Assembly (NCBI GenBank): GCA_030427295.1 | Contig: JAUHWS010000010.1 | Coordinates: 1 to 36,779 of the forward strand | DNA from: a bacterium | Lineage (GTDB): Bacteria; Patescibacteriota; Gracilibacteria; UM-FILTER-43-11 | Length of the DNA stretch: 36,779 nucleotides | Direction: 5' to 3' | Shown: positions 6,024 through 13,942 of the stretch, one piece after another | How positions within the stretch are numbered: the stretch's first letter is position 1 | Layout of the letters: the number at the start of each line of letters is the position of its first letter | The notes under the pieces: generated by a model | What the model was told of the DNA's origin: nothing | The model's input: the letters and a program-made list of their open reading frames with translations, nothing else | Databases searched by the model: none | Position numbers and translations under genes: made by a program

Positions 6024-7280
6024 TTGAGATATTCACAGATTTTTTCAAAAACGTCTAAAACGGTTTCTCATGATGCTGATAGTGCCAATGCGAAGTTGTT
6101 GATTCAGGGTGGATTCATTCACCAAGAAATTGCTGGGGTGTATACCTTTTTACCTTTGGGGCTTCGCACTCTTCGAAAGATTGAGCAGGTCATTCGAGAA
6201 GAGATGGAAGCTTTTGGGGGACAAGAGATTTTGATGCCTGCGCTGACGCCCAAGTCGGCCTGGCAAACTACCGATCGTTGGGATGGATTTGATGTTCTTT
6301 TTAAATTGGAGGGGGCAGGTTCCAAGGAGTATGCGCTGGGGGCCACGCACGAGGAAATTGTGACGCCGCTGGCGAAGGACTACACTTTTTCGTACAAGGA
6401 TTTGCCCTTTGCTGTGTTTCAGATTCAAAATAAATTTCGTAATGAACCTCGTGCCAAATCTGGTTTGCTTCGAGGGCGAGAGTTTTTGATGAAAGATTTA
6501 TATTCTTTTCATGCCTCTGAATCTGATTTGGACGCCTATTATGAAAAATCCAAGGACGTCTACTTGCGCATATTTGAGCGTTTGGGCTTTGATCCCAAAA
6601 TCACTGTGACGACGTACGCATCGGGGGGGGCTTTCAGTCAATTTTCTCATGAATTTCAGGTGCTTTCTGAAGTGGGCGAGGATACGGTTTATATGTGTGA
6701 AAAATGTCATTTGGCTATCAACAAAGAGATTATTGATGCACAAAGCACCTGTCCCTCCTGTGGGAACGCTGATTTACTTGAAAAGAAGGGGATTGAAGTG
6801 GGAAATATTTTTAAGTTGGGCACTCGTTTTTCAGAACCTTTTGGATTTAAATTTACGGATGAAGATGGTCAAATGAAGCCGGCTCAAATGGGTTGTTATG
6901 GGATTGGTCCGTCTCGTATCATGGGATCTTTGGTCGAGGTTTATCATGATGATCAGGGGATTGTGTGGCCCAAATCAGTGGCACCGCTTCAGGTTCATTT
7001 AGCGAGTCTGGGCAAGGATGAAATCGTTCAAGCTACTTGCGATAAACTTTATCAGGACCTCAAAGACCAGGGGATTGAAGTTCTGTATGATGATCGAGAC
7101 AGGCAGGTGGGTGCCAAGCTGGCGGATGCCGACTTGATTGGAATCCCACTTCGTGTGGTGGTTTCAAAACGAACCCTTGAATCGGATTCGGTGGAATGGA
7201 AAGAGAGAAGTGTGTCTGATGCTGAAACGATTCCACTTGCAGGATTGATCGAGAAGGTAAAGGAATGCTTCAGTGGTTGA
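6024..7280 (+). CDS. proS: Prolyl-tRNA synthetase without the INS editing domain
   Basis: Class II aminoacyl-tRNA synthetase that charges tRNA-Pro. Visible are motif 1 around 57-72, motif 2 FRNEPRAKSGLLRGREFLMK (138-157), the family segment QFSHEFQVL (206-214), motif 3 in MGCYGIGPSRIMGSL (289-303), and the anticodon-binding domain from about 323. Cys225, Cys228, Cys243 and Cys246 form a CxxC-x14-CxxC zinc-ribbon-like patch. Typical bacterial ProRS is about 570 residues because an editing (INS) domain follows the segment after motif 2. Here that insert is absent, giving 418 residues, so mischarged Ala-tRNA-Pro would need a separate deacylase. The start is TTG: the in-frame ATG upstream is cut off by TAA. 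TGA is the stop codon. Confidence 0.95.
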   Translation: MRYSQIFSKTSKTVSHDADSANAKLLIQGGFIHQEIAGVYTFLPLGLRTLRKIEQVIREEMEAFGGQEILMPALTPKSAWQTTDRWDGFDVLFKLEGAGSKEYALGATHEEIVTPLAKDYTFSYKDLPFAVFQIQNKFRNEPRAKSGLLRGREFLMKDLYSFHASESDLDAYYEKSKDVYLRIFERLGFDPKITVTTYASGGAFSQFSHEFQVLSEVGEDTVYMCEKCHLAINKEIIDAQSTCPSCGNADLLEKKGIEVGNIFKLGTRFSEPFGFKFTDEDGQMKPAQMGCYGIGPSRIMGSLVEVYHDDQGIVWPKSVAPLQVHLASLGKDEIVQATCDKLYQDLKDQGIEVLYDDRDRQVGAKLADADLIGIPLRVVVSKRTLESDSVEWKERSVSDAETIPLAGLIEKVKECFSG

Positions 7281-7375
7281 TTTTTTGATTGAATTCTAGT
7301 AAGCTGGGACACAACTTCTTACCATTCGATAGCAATCCGCAACCCATTCGCATTCGATTCGTAAAACCATTCGAA

Positions 7376-8176
7376 ATGAAAGGAATCATTCTCGCCGGAG
7401 GTTCAGGAACACGCTTGTATCCGCTGACAAAGGTGACCAGCAAACAGCTTTTGCCGGTTTACAACAAGCCGATGATCTACTATCCACTTCACACACTTTT
7501 GAAGGCGGGGATTAAAGATATTTTGATCATTGTGGCGCCCGAGCGATCGGGAGATTTTTTGAATTTGTTGGGCTCTGGAAAGGAATTTGGAGCTCGTTTT
7601 GCGTACGAAGTACAAGATCAACCCCGTGGGATTGCTGAAGCTTTTGTGATTGGGAAGGAATTTATAGAAGGGGATCCTTGCACCTTGATTTTGGGAGACA
7701 ATATTTATACGGATGATTTTTCGGAGGTGATTGCCAATCATCAAGAAGGGGCTAAAATTTTTGTAAAAGAAGTGCCAGACGCCAATCGTTTTGGGGTGGT
7801 TGAAATGGATGAGAGTGGGAAGGTGCTTGGAATTGAAGAAAAGCCTAAGGTGCCTAAATCTCGCTTTGCCCAAACCGGTTTGTACATTTATGACAGTAAA
7901 GTAGCAGATTATGCTGAAAAACTCACTCCGTCCGCGCGTTTGGAATATGAAATCACGGATCTCAACAATATGTATTTGAAGGGAGGACAATTGTCCGCTC
8001 ATAAAGTAAGAGGGGAGTGGATTGATGCGGGAACCTTTGAAAGTTTGCATCGGGCGTCCTTGGTGGTGCGGGAGCATGAATTGGGAATTCATAAAAACAA
8101 TGAGTCGAGCTTGAAGGTGACGATTCGGGAGGATCAAAAGAATTTGAAAGAGGATTTTACAAGGTCTCTACTTTAG
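7376..8176 (+). CDS. rfbA: Glucose-1-phosphate thymidylyltransferase (RmlA/RfbA-like)
   Basis: This sugar-nucleotide transferase joins glucose-1-phosphate to dTTP, the first step to dTDP-rhamnose and other dTDP-sugars. The N-terminal signature GGSGTRLYPLT (8-18), SKQLLPVYNKPM (22-33) and the metal-binding LGDN (106-109, Asp108) are intact, as is EEKPKVPKS. At 266 residues it is slightly shorter than the usual 290. The ORF is open upstream to 7289, but the family N-terminus MKGIILAGG starts at ATG 7376. No rmlB, rmlC or rmlD lies in the window. Two glycosyltransferases and a Nudix hydrolase follow on the opposite strand, and its stop overlaps the stop of the small minus-strand gene by 4 nt. 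Confidence 0.92.
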   Translation: MKGIILAGGSGTRLYPLTKVTSKQLLPVYNKPMIYYPLHTLLKAGIKDILIIVAPERSGDFLNLLGSGKEFGARFAYEVQDQPRGIAEAFVIGKEFIEGDPCTLILGDNIYTDDFSEVIANHQEGAKIFVKEVPDANRFGVVEMDESGKVLGIEEKPKVPKSRFAQTGLYIYDSKVADYAEKLTPSARLEYEITDLNNMYLKGGQLSAHKVRGEWIDAGTFESLHRASLVVREHELGIHKNNESSLKVTIREDQKNLKEDFTRSLL

Positions 8177-8493
8177 TGAGTCCCATAAGCTTCTTTTGAG
8201 AAAATGAATGTGTTGTACAGTTGAAAACGTGTCATTATTCTTGCTGCGACTGGATTGGTTTCGTTTTCTTTGAGATGTTTTTTCAGGGCTAGTTTGAGGC
8301 TCTCAGAAATGATTTCTGACTTTGTTAATTTAGGTTTTGTGAGATGCCAGTTTAAAATAATTCGAGCTGCTTTGTCTATCGTTATTTCTTCATATTGATT
8401 GCCTCGATCCGTTTCCTGAAATAACTCACACAATGATTGCATGAGTTCTGGGTCGTGATCTGCTGGGTTGTTTTCAAGTTCTGGACCCGGCAT
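8173..8493 (-). CDS. Small hypothetical protein
   Basis: 106 residues, not recognised. The N-terminal 30 residues are acidic and probably disordered. The rest is predicted helical, with a basic stretch LTKPKLTKSEIISESLKLAL. Its start overlaps the 3' end of the upstream glycosyltransferase by 20 nt, which suggests translational coupling at the end of that operon. It overlaps rfbA tail-to-tail by 4 nt. Confidence 0.55.
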   Translation of the reverse strand: MPGPELENNPADHDPELMQSLCELFQETDRGNQYEEITIDKAARIILNWHLTKPKLTKSEIISESLKLALKKHLKENETNPVAARIMTRFQLYNTFIFSKEAYGTH

Positions 8494-9319
8494 TTTTTCG
8501 AGGGTTTCCTTTAAGGAGGTGTTTGTAGCTGTATTTCAAGGCATCCTTGGTGTGTTGCCGGAGGGTCCATTTTTGAAAGAAGGCTTTGACTCCCCCTTGG
8601 CTTAGACGGATTCCATCGGCATAGACGGTGGCTTTGGGAAAATAAACCACTTTGTAGCCTCGTTCCCACACGCGGTAGCACATGTCCGGATCGGACATGA
8701 AGAGAAAATAGTCGGGGTTGAGTCCATCAAGTCCACTCCACAGATCTTTTCGCATCACCCAGAAGGAAGACTGGAGCCAATCGACGTCTTGGGTGATTTC
8801 GTAGTCTAGGTGTTGCATTTCGTCATGGGCGACCCATTTTTTGATGACAGGAAGTCCACGTAGCCAGGTACGGCGAGCCACTTGCAAGAAAAATTTTGGA
8901 AAAGCTCGGACGGTCATGGCGACTTCGCCGTTGCCATCGTTGATTTGCTTGGGTCCTAGAATTCCAATTTCGGGGTGCTTTTCCATGTAGTTGATCATCT
9001 TTTGAAGGGTGTCTTTTTCTCTCCAAATGATGTCGGGATTGACGATGAGAATGAATTCGCCTTGGGCATGTTTGGCGCCTTCGTTGTTTCCCAAAACATA
9101 GCCTAGATTCTTTTTGTTGATGTGCACTTGCACATTTGGCAGATCGTTTAAGCTCAACAGGGTTTCGGCATTGGCTTCATTGACGGAATTGTCGACGACA
9201 ATCACTTCGACGGGAAAATTAACCTCTTGTGCCAGGATGCTTTGCACATTTTCACAAACGCGTTTGGCTTTCATGAAGTCCAGAATGACGATCGATGCTT
9301 TGATTGAGGATGATTCCAT
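8474..9319 (-). CDS. Family 2 glycosyltransferase (rhamnosyltransferase-like)
   Basis: GT-A fold inverting glycosyltransferase, cytoplasmic side, building a cell-surface glycan. Visible are the N-terminal strand ASIVILDF, VVDNS (41-45) for nucleotide binding, NPDI (94-97) at the DxD position, and SDPDMCYRVWERGYKVVYFP in the C-terminal part, as in WbbL-type rhamnosyltransferases. The specificity is inferred from general resemblance only. Its ATG overlaps the TAA of the Nudix gene by one base (TAATG), a sign of translational coupling. An rfbA gene next door would fit a dTDP-sugar donor. Confidence 0.85.
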   Translation of the reverse strand: MESSSIKASIVILDFMKAKRVCENVQSILAQEVNFPVEVIVVDNSVNEANAETLLSLNDLPNVQVHINKKNLGYVLGNNEGAKHAQGEFILIVNPDIIWREKDTLQKMINYMEKHPEIGILGPKQINDGNGEVAMTVRAFPKFFLQVARRTWLRGLPVIKKWVAHDEMQHLDYEITQDVDWLQSSFWVMRKDLWSGLDGLNPDYFLFMSDPDMCYRVWERGYKVVYFPKATVYADGIRLSQGGVKAFFQKWTLRQHTKDALKYSYKHLLKGNPRKNAGSRT

Positions 9320-9816
9320 TAAAGGTGAGGTTTGATCAAGTCAAAATAATTGTTTAAGTAGGGGTGGTTGTTTGGCAGATCGATTTGCCATTTGTAGTCT
9401 TCAGACTGTGAATCGAGTTGAATGTCTCCTTGATTTTTCAGTTCCATTAATACCGCGGTTGCCAAATAATGTACAGTTTTTGTTTCTGAGGAATAGTTTT
9501 TCCAATTCCGCCCTTCAAAATCATGGGTTGGAAAAATTTCCTCGAAAAATGTGGATGAGCTAAAGTTCAATTCTCCCTCCACCCCTGTTTCTTCTTTTAG
9601 GAGCCGGTGAGCGGCTTCTTCAATGCGTTCTCCATTTAACACTCTTCCTCCAGGGGTCCAAAAGAGACCTTTGGCTGGATTATTTTTTCGTTTCACAAAA
9701 AGAAATTCACCTTTTGAGTTGCGGAGGATGATGTTCACAGCTACCATGGGAAAATATTGAACGGTTTTTTGAAAAATGTCCAAGGGAGCCTTTGGTTTTA
9801 TATTTAGTTGATTCAT
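9319..9816 (-). CDS. Nudix hydrolase, GDP-mannose mannosyl hydrolase-like
   Basis: The 165-residue protein follows the GDP-mannose mannosyl hydrolase (Gmm/NudD) pattern, which releases mannose from GDP-mannose by attack at the sugar carbon instead of the pyrophosphate. The N-terminal segment and GEFLFVKRKNNPAKG align with that family. The Nudix box runs GGRVLNGERIEEAAHRLLKE (56-75) then ETGV. The usual REUxEE is here R-L-L-K-E-E (71-76), so the first catalytic Glu is replaced by Leu, as is typical of Gmm. The neighbouring glycosyltransferases support a role in controlling sugar-nucleotide pools. Confidence 0.8.
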   Translation of the reverse strand: MNQLNIKPKAPLDIFQKTVQYFPMVAVNIILRNSKGEFLFVKRKNNPAKGLFWTPGGRVLNGERIEEAAHRLLKEETGVEGELNFSSSTFFEEIFPTHDFEGRNWKNYSSETKTVHYLATAVLMELKNQGDIQLDSQSEDYKWQIDLPNNHPYLNNYFDLIKPHL

Positions 9817-9824
9817 TTAATGAA

Positions 9825-9859
9825 AATGTCTAATGTCTGATGGTTAATTTCTGATGATT
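9825..9859. repeat. Heptamer tract between glycosyltransferase and Nudix genes
   Basis: aatgtct, aatgtct, gatggtt, aatttct, gatgatt: five heptads filling the 44-nt gap. On the minus strand the tract begins one base after the stop of the upstream glycosyltransferase. The same words appear in reverse complement near 26200-26235. Confidence 0.7.
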
Positions 9860-9860
9860 T

Positions 9861-10886
9861 TTACGCCATCAATGATTCCATTTCCTTGGCGGTGACATTT
9901 TTTTTCATGTGTTTTTTACGGTCTTGAATGTTGGATTCAAGGGCCTGCACTTTTTTGTAGGTTCTGAGCATGCTGGGGGCGAAAAAGAGGGTGTAGAGGT
10001 AGCGGGCGATCAGGCTCAGTTTGGTTTTTAATTTTACCATGAATGAAAGCCTAGGATCAAAATTCTTTTTTAGGGTCACTAAGTGTCCAAGCAATGAACT
10101 TTCTTTGGCCCATTTGGCTTTCTGATGATGGTCTTTGAGCCTTTGTAGGGCTCCCTTGCTCTTTTCACCGAGCTGCCGGTCATGATAGACCTTGATGTCT
10201 ACCAACAGGGTTTTGAAGCCTGCCCACGAAAGCCGGTAGGCGAGGTCGCAGTCGTTTTTGTAGTGCAGATTCTCGTCAAAATATTCTAGTTTTCCTTTGT
10301 GGTTTTTGTAGGCGACGGCCTCTAAGGCTTTTTTGCTGAAGACGGCCAGGGTTCCAGAGGGGCCTAGGATTTTTCCATCCTCCACAAAATCGTTTTCATC
10401 CATGCCCTGCCCTCGGTCAAAGAGGTGATGGTTTTTGCTGATTCCAATGCCAAAGCTGTCAATTTTAGTCGTTTTAGAGCCGTGAAGATTGTCTTTTTTG
10501 ACTTCTTCAAAGTTCCATTGCATTACTTTACAGGTGGCCACGTGCGCCTCATTTTGTTGCATTTCTTCGACAATTCGACTCACAAAATTAGGTGGGTAAA
10601 GCATGTCTCCTCCTACGCAAAAATAGAGATCACCTGTCATTTGCCGTATCATGGCGTTTTGCCCGCCGCTGTGCATCACGTTGTCAGCTTTGCTGATGGT
10701 GGCTTTCTCAAAAAATTCCGGATGGTTTTGTTTGAGCCACTCGTAAACTTCGCCTTCGGGGCTTTGGTCTCGGATGATGAATTTGATGTGGGGATAGTCT
10801 TGATTGAGTAGAGAGGGGAGACTCCAACTGAGGTAAGTGGTGTCTTTGAATAAGATTAAGCCGACGGTGACTTTGGGATGTTTCAT
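9861..10886 (-). CDS. Family 2 glycosyltransferase
   Basis: GT-A fold enzyme. The N-terminus VTVGLILFKDTTYL, the nucleotide-binding RDQS (39-42), the DxD-position GGD (92-94) and EYFDENLHYKNDCDLAYRL with the acceptor-side acidic residues are visible. The C-terminal 70 residues are basic and include a hydrophobic segment near 293-306 that may associate with the membrane. It heads the minus-strand glycan operon. An extended -10 (TGC then TATACT) lies so close to the ATG that the transcript would have almost no leader. Confidence 0.85.
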   Translation of the reverse strand: MKHPKVTVGLILFKDTTYLSWSLPSLLNQDYPHIKFIIRDQSPEGEVYEWLKQNHPEFFEKATISKADNVMHSGGQNAMIRQMTGDLYFCVGGDMLYPPNFVSRIVEEMQQNEAHVATCKVMQWNFEEVKKDNLHGSKTTKIDSFGIGISKNHHLFDRGQGMDENDFVEDGKILGPSGTLAVFSKKALEAVAYKNHKGKLEYFDENLHYKNDCDLAYRLSWAGFKTLLVDIKVYHDRQLGEKSKGALQRLKDHHQKAKWAKESSLLGHLVTLKKNFDPRLSFMVKLKTKLSLIARYLYTLFFAPSMLRTYKKVQALESNIQDRKKHMKKNVTAKEMESLMA

Positions 10887-10893
10887 CCACTGG

Positions 10894-10902
10894 AGTATAG
10901 CA
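10894..10902 (-). promoter_or_regulatory. Extended -10 promoter of the glycan operon
   Basis: On the minus strand TGC precedes TATACT (10899-10894). No good -35 is seen. The predicted start is at or within a base or two of the ATG at 10886, implying a leaderless mRNA. Confidence 0.45.
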
Positions 10903-10937
10903 TAATTTTATTTTTGGAAGTGTCTTTTCTTCTCAAT

Positions 10938-11420
10938 TCATCGTCCTAAAAGCGTTGCCATTCTTTGATAGTAGCTGATGAGTTTCTTGTACTTTTTCTC
11001 ATTCTTTAAGCTTTCTACGACACTGTTGTATTCTGTGATGACGGCATCGAATTCTCTTTGAGCTGCTTCATCACTCAGATACAATATTCCTTCAGCCACA
11101 TTGGGATCGTGACCTTTTTCTACTGAAAAGGTTGTTCGAATGTATGATTCGTAGCTAGGCAAAGTGCCTACAAATTCATCAATATCTTCTTCTTCAAGCT
11201 CATCTGCGTTTTGTAGGACTGAATAAGAAGGAGAGTATATGTTTGTAGCATCCTGAGTTAGCCCAGATGCATTGCAATGAGTTTTAAAAATTTCTCGGCG
11301 TGTTTCCTCTATTAGTTCTTCAAAAGCGGCGCGATAGTTTTCATTAAATATCCGACCTTCATATGCCCTAAATTTGGTTTCAACGCCTTGATAGAGTAGG
11401 GCAGTTGTAGAAGGATGCAT
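10938..11420 (-). CDS. Hypothetical protein (small helical, own promoter)
   Basis: 160 residues, no family recognised and no signal peptide or membrane segment. It is acidic in the middle (DELEEEDIDEFVGTLPSYES) and predicted helical at both ends. It has its own promoter (11515-11543) and a leader of about 88 nt. It resembles two other genes in this region (12927-13454, 13562-13915) in size, orientation and promoter type, but I see no clear sequence similarity between the three proteins. Confidence 0.6.
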   Translation of the reverse strand: MHPSTTALLYQGVETKFRAYEGRIFNENYRAAFEELIEETRREIFKTHCNASGLTQDATNIYSPSYSVLQNADELEEEDIDEFVGTLPSYESYIRTTFSVEKGHDPNVAEGILYLSDEAAQREFDAVITEYNSVVESLKNEKKYKKLISYYQRMATLLGR

Positions 11421-11440
11421 AAAAAAACTGGTTAGCGATC

Positions 11441-11457
11441 AAAAGCTCCCAGCTTTT
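11441..11457 (-). promoter_or_regulatory. Hairpin in the leader of the 10938-11420 gene
   Basis: AAAAGCT (11441-11447) and AGCTTTT (11451-11457) form a 7-bp stem with a 3-nt loop, 21 nt before the ATG. On the minus strand it is followed, after 15 nt, by a run of seven T. It may be a regulatory or attenuator-like hairpin, but this is weak evidence. Confidence 0.3.
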
Positions 11458-11514
11458 CATTTTTGAAAAAATGTTTTGTGGTTGAAGGGTTTCTGCAGGG
11501 AGGGCAACTCTTTT

Positions 11515-11543
11515 AATTTATTAAATTTAAGTTAATTTGTCAA
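11515..11543 (-). promoter_or_regulatory. Sigma-70 promoter of the 10938-11420 gene
   Basis: Minus strand: consensus TTGACA (11543-11538), 17 bp, TAAATT (11520-11515). The spacer is almost pure A/T. Compare the promoters at 13487-13515 and 13943-13970. Confidence 0.65.
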
Positions 11544-11621
11544 GTTTTTTTAATGTTTTGGATTTCTTTAAAAGGAATGGCTTTTTAAGGCTTTTCCCCT
11601 CAAGAATTACGTGATATTGGA

Positions 11622-11774
11622 ATGGCTGGTTTAATGTCAATAGTGGCTATTATCTTCCTAAGCCTGCTGCTGAGTCTGATCTTTTGGGGATTGCTGAGTG
11701 GAAATCCGGTCAACCCACGGCTGACTTTGATCGAGGGGAAGGAGCCAGTAGTCATCTCTCTGGGACGGGTATGA
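11622..11774 (+). CDS. Possible 50-residue membrane protein
   Basis: From ATG 11622 a 50-codon frame begins with one strongly hydrophobic segment (SIVAIIFLSLLLSLIFWGLL) followed by a short polar tail ending LGRV and a TGA stop. The frame stays open 11 codons further upstream, without a start codon. It lies 74 nt before the methyltransferase gene on the same strand. No homologue is recognised and no clear ribosome binding site is present. The rest of the 428-base gap 11421-11848 holds the promoter and leader of the preceding minus-strand gene. Confidence 0.35.
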   Translation: MAGLMSIVAIIFLSLLLSLIFWGLLSGNPVNPRLTLIEGKEPVVISLGRV

Positions 11775-11848
11775 TTGGGCATTAGACCAAAACAGTTGTA
11801 AAACTTGAAATCAGAACGTAGACTGGGATCACTTTATTTTGATTTGCC

Positions 11849-13009
11849 ATGACTGAAATTCGAAGGCCAAAGTGTCCTTATTTTGCCAATCCCGCTGAGG
11901 AAAAAACGGAGGAGCGGAAATGCGGCGGCTGCGCGACTCAGCACATTCCATACGGGGTTCAGCTTGAAAATAAGAAAAAGAAACTCATTTCGGAGATTGC
12001 TTATTCAAACATCCAGGTTTTTTCGGATCATGAATGGGCCTATCGGAATCGTATGGACATGGTGTTCACGCCCGGTGGACTCGGTTTTCGGGAGAAGGGG
12101 AAATGGTGGCGAACCTTGCCTGTCAAACAGTGTGTGATCAGCAACACCCGACTTAATGAAATGATCACTGAAATCAATGATTTTTTTGGCCCGGATTTTG
12201 ATTATTTCAATGTCAAAACCCATGAGGGGACTTATAAATATGCCGTCATTCGCACCCCTCAAAATGACTCCTCGGTTTCGATTGTGCTCAACAAACAATC
12301 CCCCCGTTACGATGAGGCGGTGGAAAAGGTGAAGGCTTACGCGGCTGTTTCGACGGCGAACAATGTCCTCATCACCAACATGAAGGCCAAGAGTTCTCAG
12401 AGTTTTGGCGAGGATTTTGAGGTCCTCAAAGGCTCCGATATGCTGGAAGAAACGATTTTAGGCAAAACGTTTCATTACAGTTGTCAGGGATTCTTTCAGA
12501 ACAATAGCATCATGGCTGAGAAAATGCATGAATACACCCATCAGCTCCTTCAAAAATATGAGACGAGCGATGCTCATTTGGTTGATTTGTACGGAGGAGT
12601 GGGGGCTTTTGGCATCATCAATGCGGATTTATTTTCGGGCATGACGACAATTGAGAGTTTTGAAGGATGCACGATTGCGGCTAGGGCTAATATCGAACGG
12701 AATCAGCTTGCCGAAAAAGCAGAGGCGATTTGTATGGATGCCAAACGACTGAAGCAGGTTAAATTTCCAAACAAGCCCCTTTATGTGATCACCGATCCAC
12801 CGCGAAGTGGGATGCATCAAGAAACGATCATCCAGCTTAAAAAGCTCAAACCCGAGCTTATCATTTATATTTCGTGTAACGTGGAGCAGTTGGGGAAGGA
12901 TTTACCGAAATTCACGGATTATCGGATCAATTCAGCAGCACTGTTTGACTTGTTCCCTCAGACGAACCACTGCGAAGCAGTTGTCGAGCTTGTAGTTGCC
13001 ACAGGCTAA
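11849..13009 (+). CDS. RumA/TrmA-type RNA m5U methyltransferase with Fe-S motif
   Basis: S-adenosylmethionine-dependent enzyme that methylates C5 of uridine in 23S rRNA or tRNA. Four cysteines at 9, 25, 28 (CGGC) and 95 match the [4Fe-4S] ligands of RumA/RlmD. The SAM-binding motif is LVDLYGGVGAFGI (244-256). DPPRSGMH (316-323), the nucleophile Cys343 in YISCN, and the general-base Glu376 in FPQTNHCEAVVEL complete the active site. An N-terminal TRAM domain is absent, so the protein is 386 residues instead of about 430-450. Which RNA it modifies cannot be told. Its last 83 nt overlap the convergent gene at 12927-13454. Confidence 0.9.
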   Translation: MTEIRRPKCPYFANPAEEKTEERKCGGCATQHIPYGVQLENKKKKLISEIAYSNIQVFSDHEWAYRNRMDMVFTPGGLGFREKGKWWRTLPVKQCVISNTRLNEMITEINDFFGPDFDYFNVKTHEGTYKYAVIRTPQNDSSVSIVLNKQSPRYDEAVEKVKAYAAVSTANNVLITNMKAKSSQSFGEDFEVLKGSDMLEETILGKTFHYSCQGFFQNNSIMAEKMHEYTHQLLQKYETSDAHLVDLYGGVGAFGIINADLFSGMTTIESFEGCTIAARANIERNQLAEKAEAICMDAKRLKQVKFPNKPLYVITDPPRSGMHQETIIQLKKLKPELIIYISCNVEQLGKDLPKFTDYRINSAALFDLFPQTNHCEAVVELVVATG

Positions 13010-13454
13010 TTTCGCCCTTAATTTTTTCGATAACGCTTTGACAGACGTTTCGACTAAAGTTGAGGTTATTTTCGTATATTCCATCTTCTAAGGCTTCTGA
13101 TATTTCTTTTTCAATTGTTTGGGCTTGTGACTCGTAAAATGCATCCGCGACATCTGTATTGCCTAAATTTTTCTCAATTTGATAGCGAATGACTCCGCAA
13201 ATAAGGCTTATAATATTCTCTCTTGTTTCAAAATCGCTTCTTAAATCTCCATCAACATCAATCATTTCCCAATTTGAATCATACTCAGTCAAATCGATTG
13301 GGGTTGGAGACAGGTCTAAAAAGACTATTTCGTCTGCATGTTCAGGATTAGTATATGACCTGCTCACTGCTTCGAGGGTCCCTACTGCGTAGTCAAGGCT
13401 GGTGAGTTCATCCTGCTCTTCCGGGGGTTCTATTTGTGAATACAGTACTTCCAT
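12927..13454 (-). CDS. Hypothetical acidic protein overlapping the methyltransferase gene
   Basis: 175 residues, unknown. The N-terminal 90 residues are strongly acidic (PPEEQDELTSLDYAVGTLEA) and the rest is predicted helical. The last ~28 codons are antisense to the end of the RumA-type gene, an 83-nt convergent overlap. The C-terminal tail (SGSSEGTSQTVLLN) looks like low-constraint read-through, so the protein may once have ended earlier. It has a strong promoter (13487-13515). Confidence 0.6.
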   Translation of the reverse strand: MEVLYSQIEPPEEQDELTSLDYAVGTLEAVSRSYTNPEHADEIVFLDLSPTPIDLTEYDSNWEMIDVDGDLRSDFETRENIISLICGVIRYQIEKNLGNTDVADAFYESQAQTIEKEISEALEDGIYENNLNFSRNVCQSVIEKIKGEISLWQLQARQLLRSGSSEGTSQTVLLN

Positions 13455-13486
13455 TAATAAGAATGTTTGGTAGTATATTTATTATA

Positions 13487-13515
13487 ATTTTAACAAAATT
13501 TAATATTTTTGTCAA
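13487..13515 (-). promoter_or_regulatory. Sigma-70 promoter of the 12927-13454 gene
   Basis: Minus strand: TTGACA (13515-13510), 17 bp, TAAAAT (13492-13487), followed by TATAATAA. Near-consensus, with an A/T-rich spacer. The leader is about 26 nt. Confidence 0.75.
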
Positions 13516-13528
13516 GTTTAAAAGACTC

Positions 13529-13558
13529 AAAAAACCTCTTGGCTTGTCTTAAACAAGC
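13529..13558 (-). terminator. Likely terminator of the 13562-13915 gene
   Basis: GCTTGT (13542-13547) and ACAAGC (13553-13558) pair around a 5-nt loop just past the stop. A run of six T on the minus strand (13534-13529) follows after 7 nt. The gap between stem and T-run is larger than usual. Confidence 0.45.
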
Positions 13559-13561
13559 TCT

Positions 13562-13915
13562 TTAGGCAGCTTCTTTGAGGCGATTCCCTCCTTCTTCTTG
13601 GTAGTTTAACCTGAGAACCTTTGCGCCGTTATTGTTGCTTGTTTTTTTTAAGTCTAAGCCCAAATACTCTCTCATTGATCTGATAAGCTCTCTTGTTTTT
13701 AGTCTTACAACATTCTCATTTAGCTGAATTGTCCGGGTAACAAACGTACTCATCATAAGTTTTAAAAATTTTTCTCGAGCCTCACTGACTTCGAGATCAA
13801 GAAATTCAATTTCTAGTTCAATGAGGTATTCGGCGACAAGCTTTTTTGCCTTGCTTAACTCATCGATCTCTTCATTTCTTGAGTACGATTCTAAAAGTGT
13901 TTTTATATTTGTCAT
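13562..13915 (-). CDS. Hypothetical small helical protein
   Basis: 117 residues, no family recognised. Residues 15-60 are predicted as Glu/Lys-rich helices (ELSKAKKLVAEYLIELEIEF). A basic stretch follows (VVRLKTRELIRSMREYLGL), then a Gly/Asn-rich tail. The basic second half could bind nucleic acid, but that is only an impression. It has its own near-consensus promoter and is divergent from rpsB. Confidence 0.6.
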   Translation of the reverse strand: MTNIKTLLESYSRNEEIDELSKAKKLVAEYLIELEIEFLDLEVSEAREKFLKLMMSTFVTRTIQLNENVVRLKTRELIRSMREYLGLDLKKTSNNNGAKVLRLNYQEEGGNRLKEAA

Positions 13916-13942
13916 GTAGTGCTTTATTTGTCTATTGTCATT

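Noticed and set aside
6024-7280. UGA read as glycine (Gracilibacteria/SR1 code)
   Set aside because: proS and other genes end at TGA exactly where their families end, and no in-frame TGA is needed inside any recognised gene.
7289-7375. Extended N-terminus of RfbA from 7289
   Set aside because: The extra 29 residues have no match to the family and are encoded by attcg-rich non-coding sequence; MKGIILAGG is the normal N-terminus. The attcg words here do not keep a 7-bp register, so I did not call a heptamer tract either.
11600-11782. 60-residue minus-strand ORF
   Set aside because: It is antisense to the more protein-like membrane ORF at 11622-11774 and has low-complexity composition.
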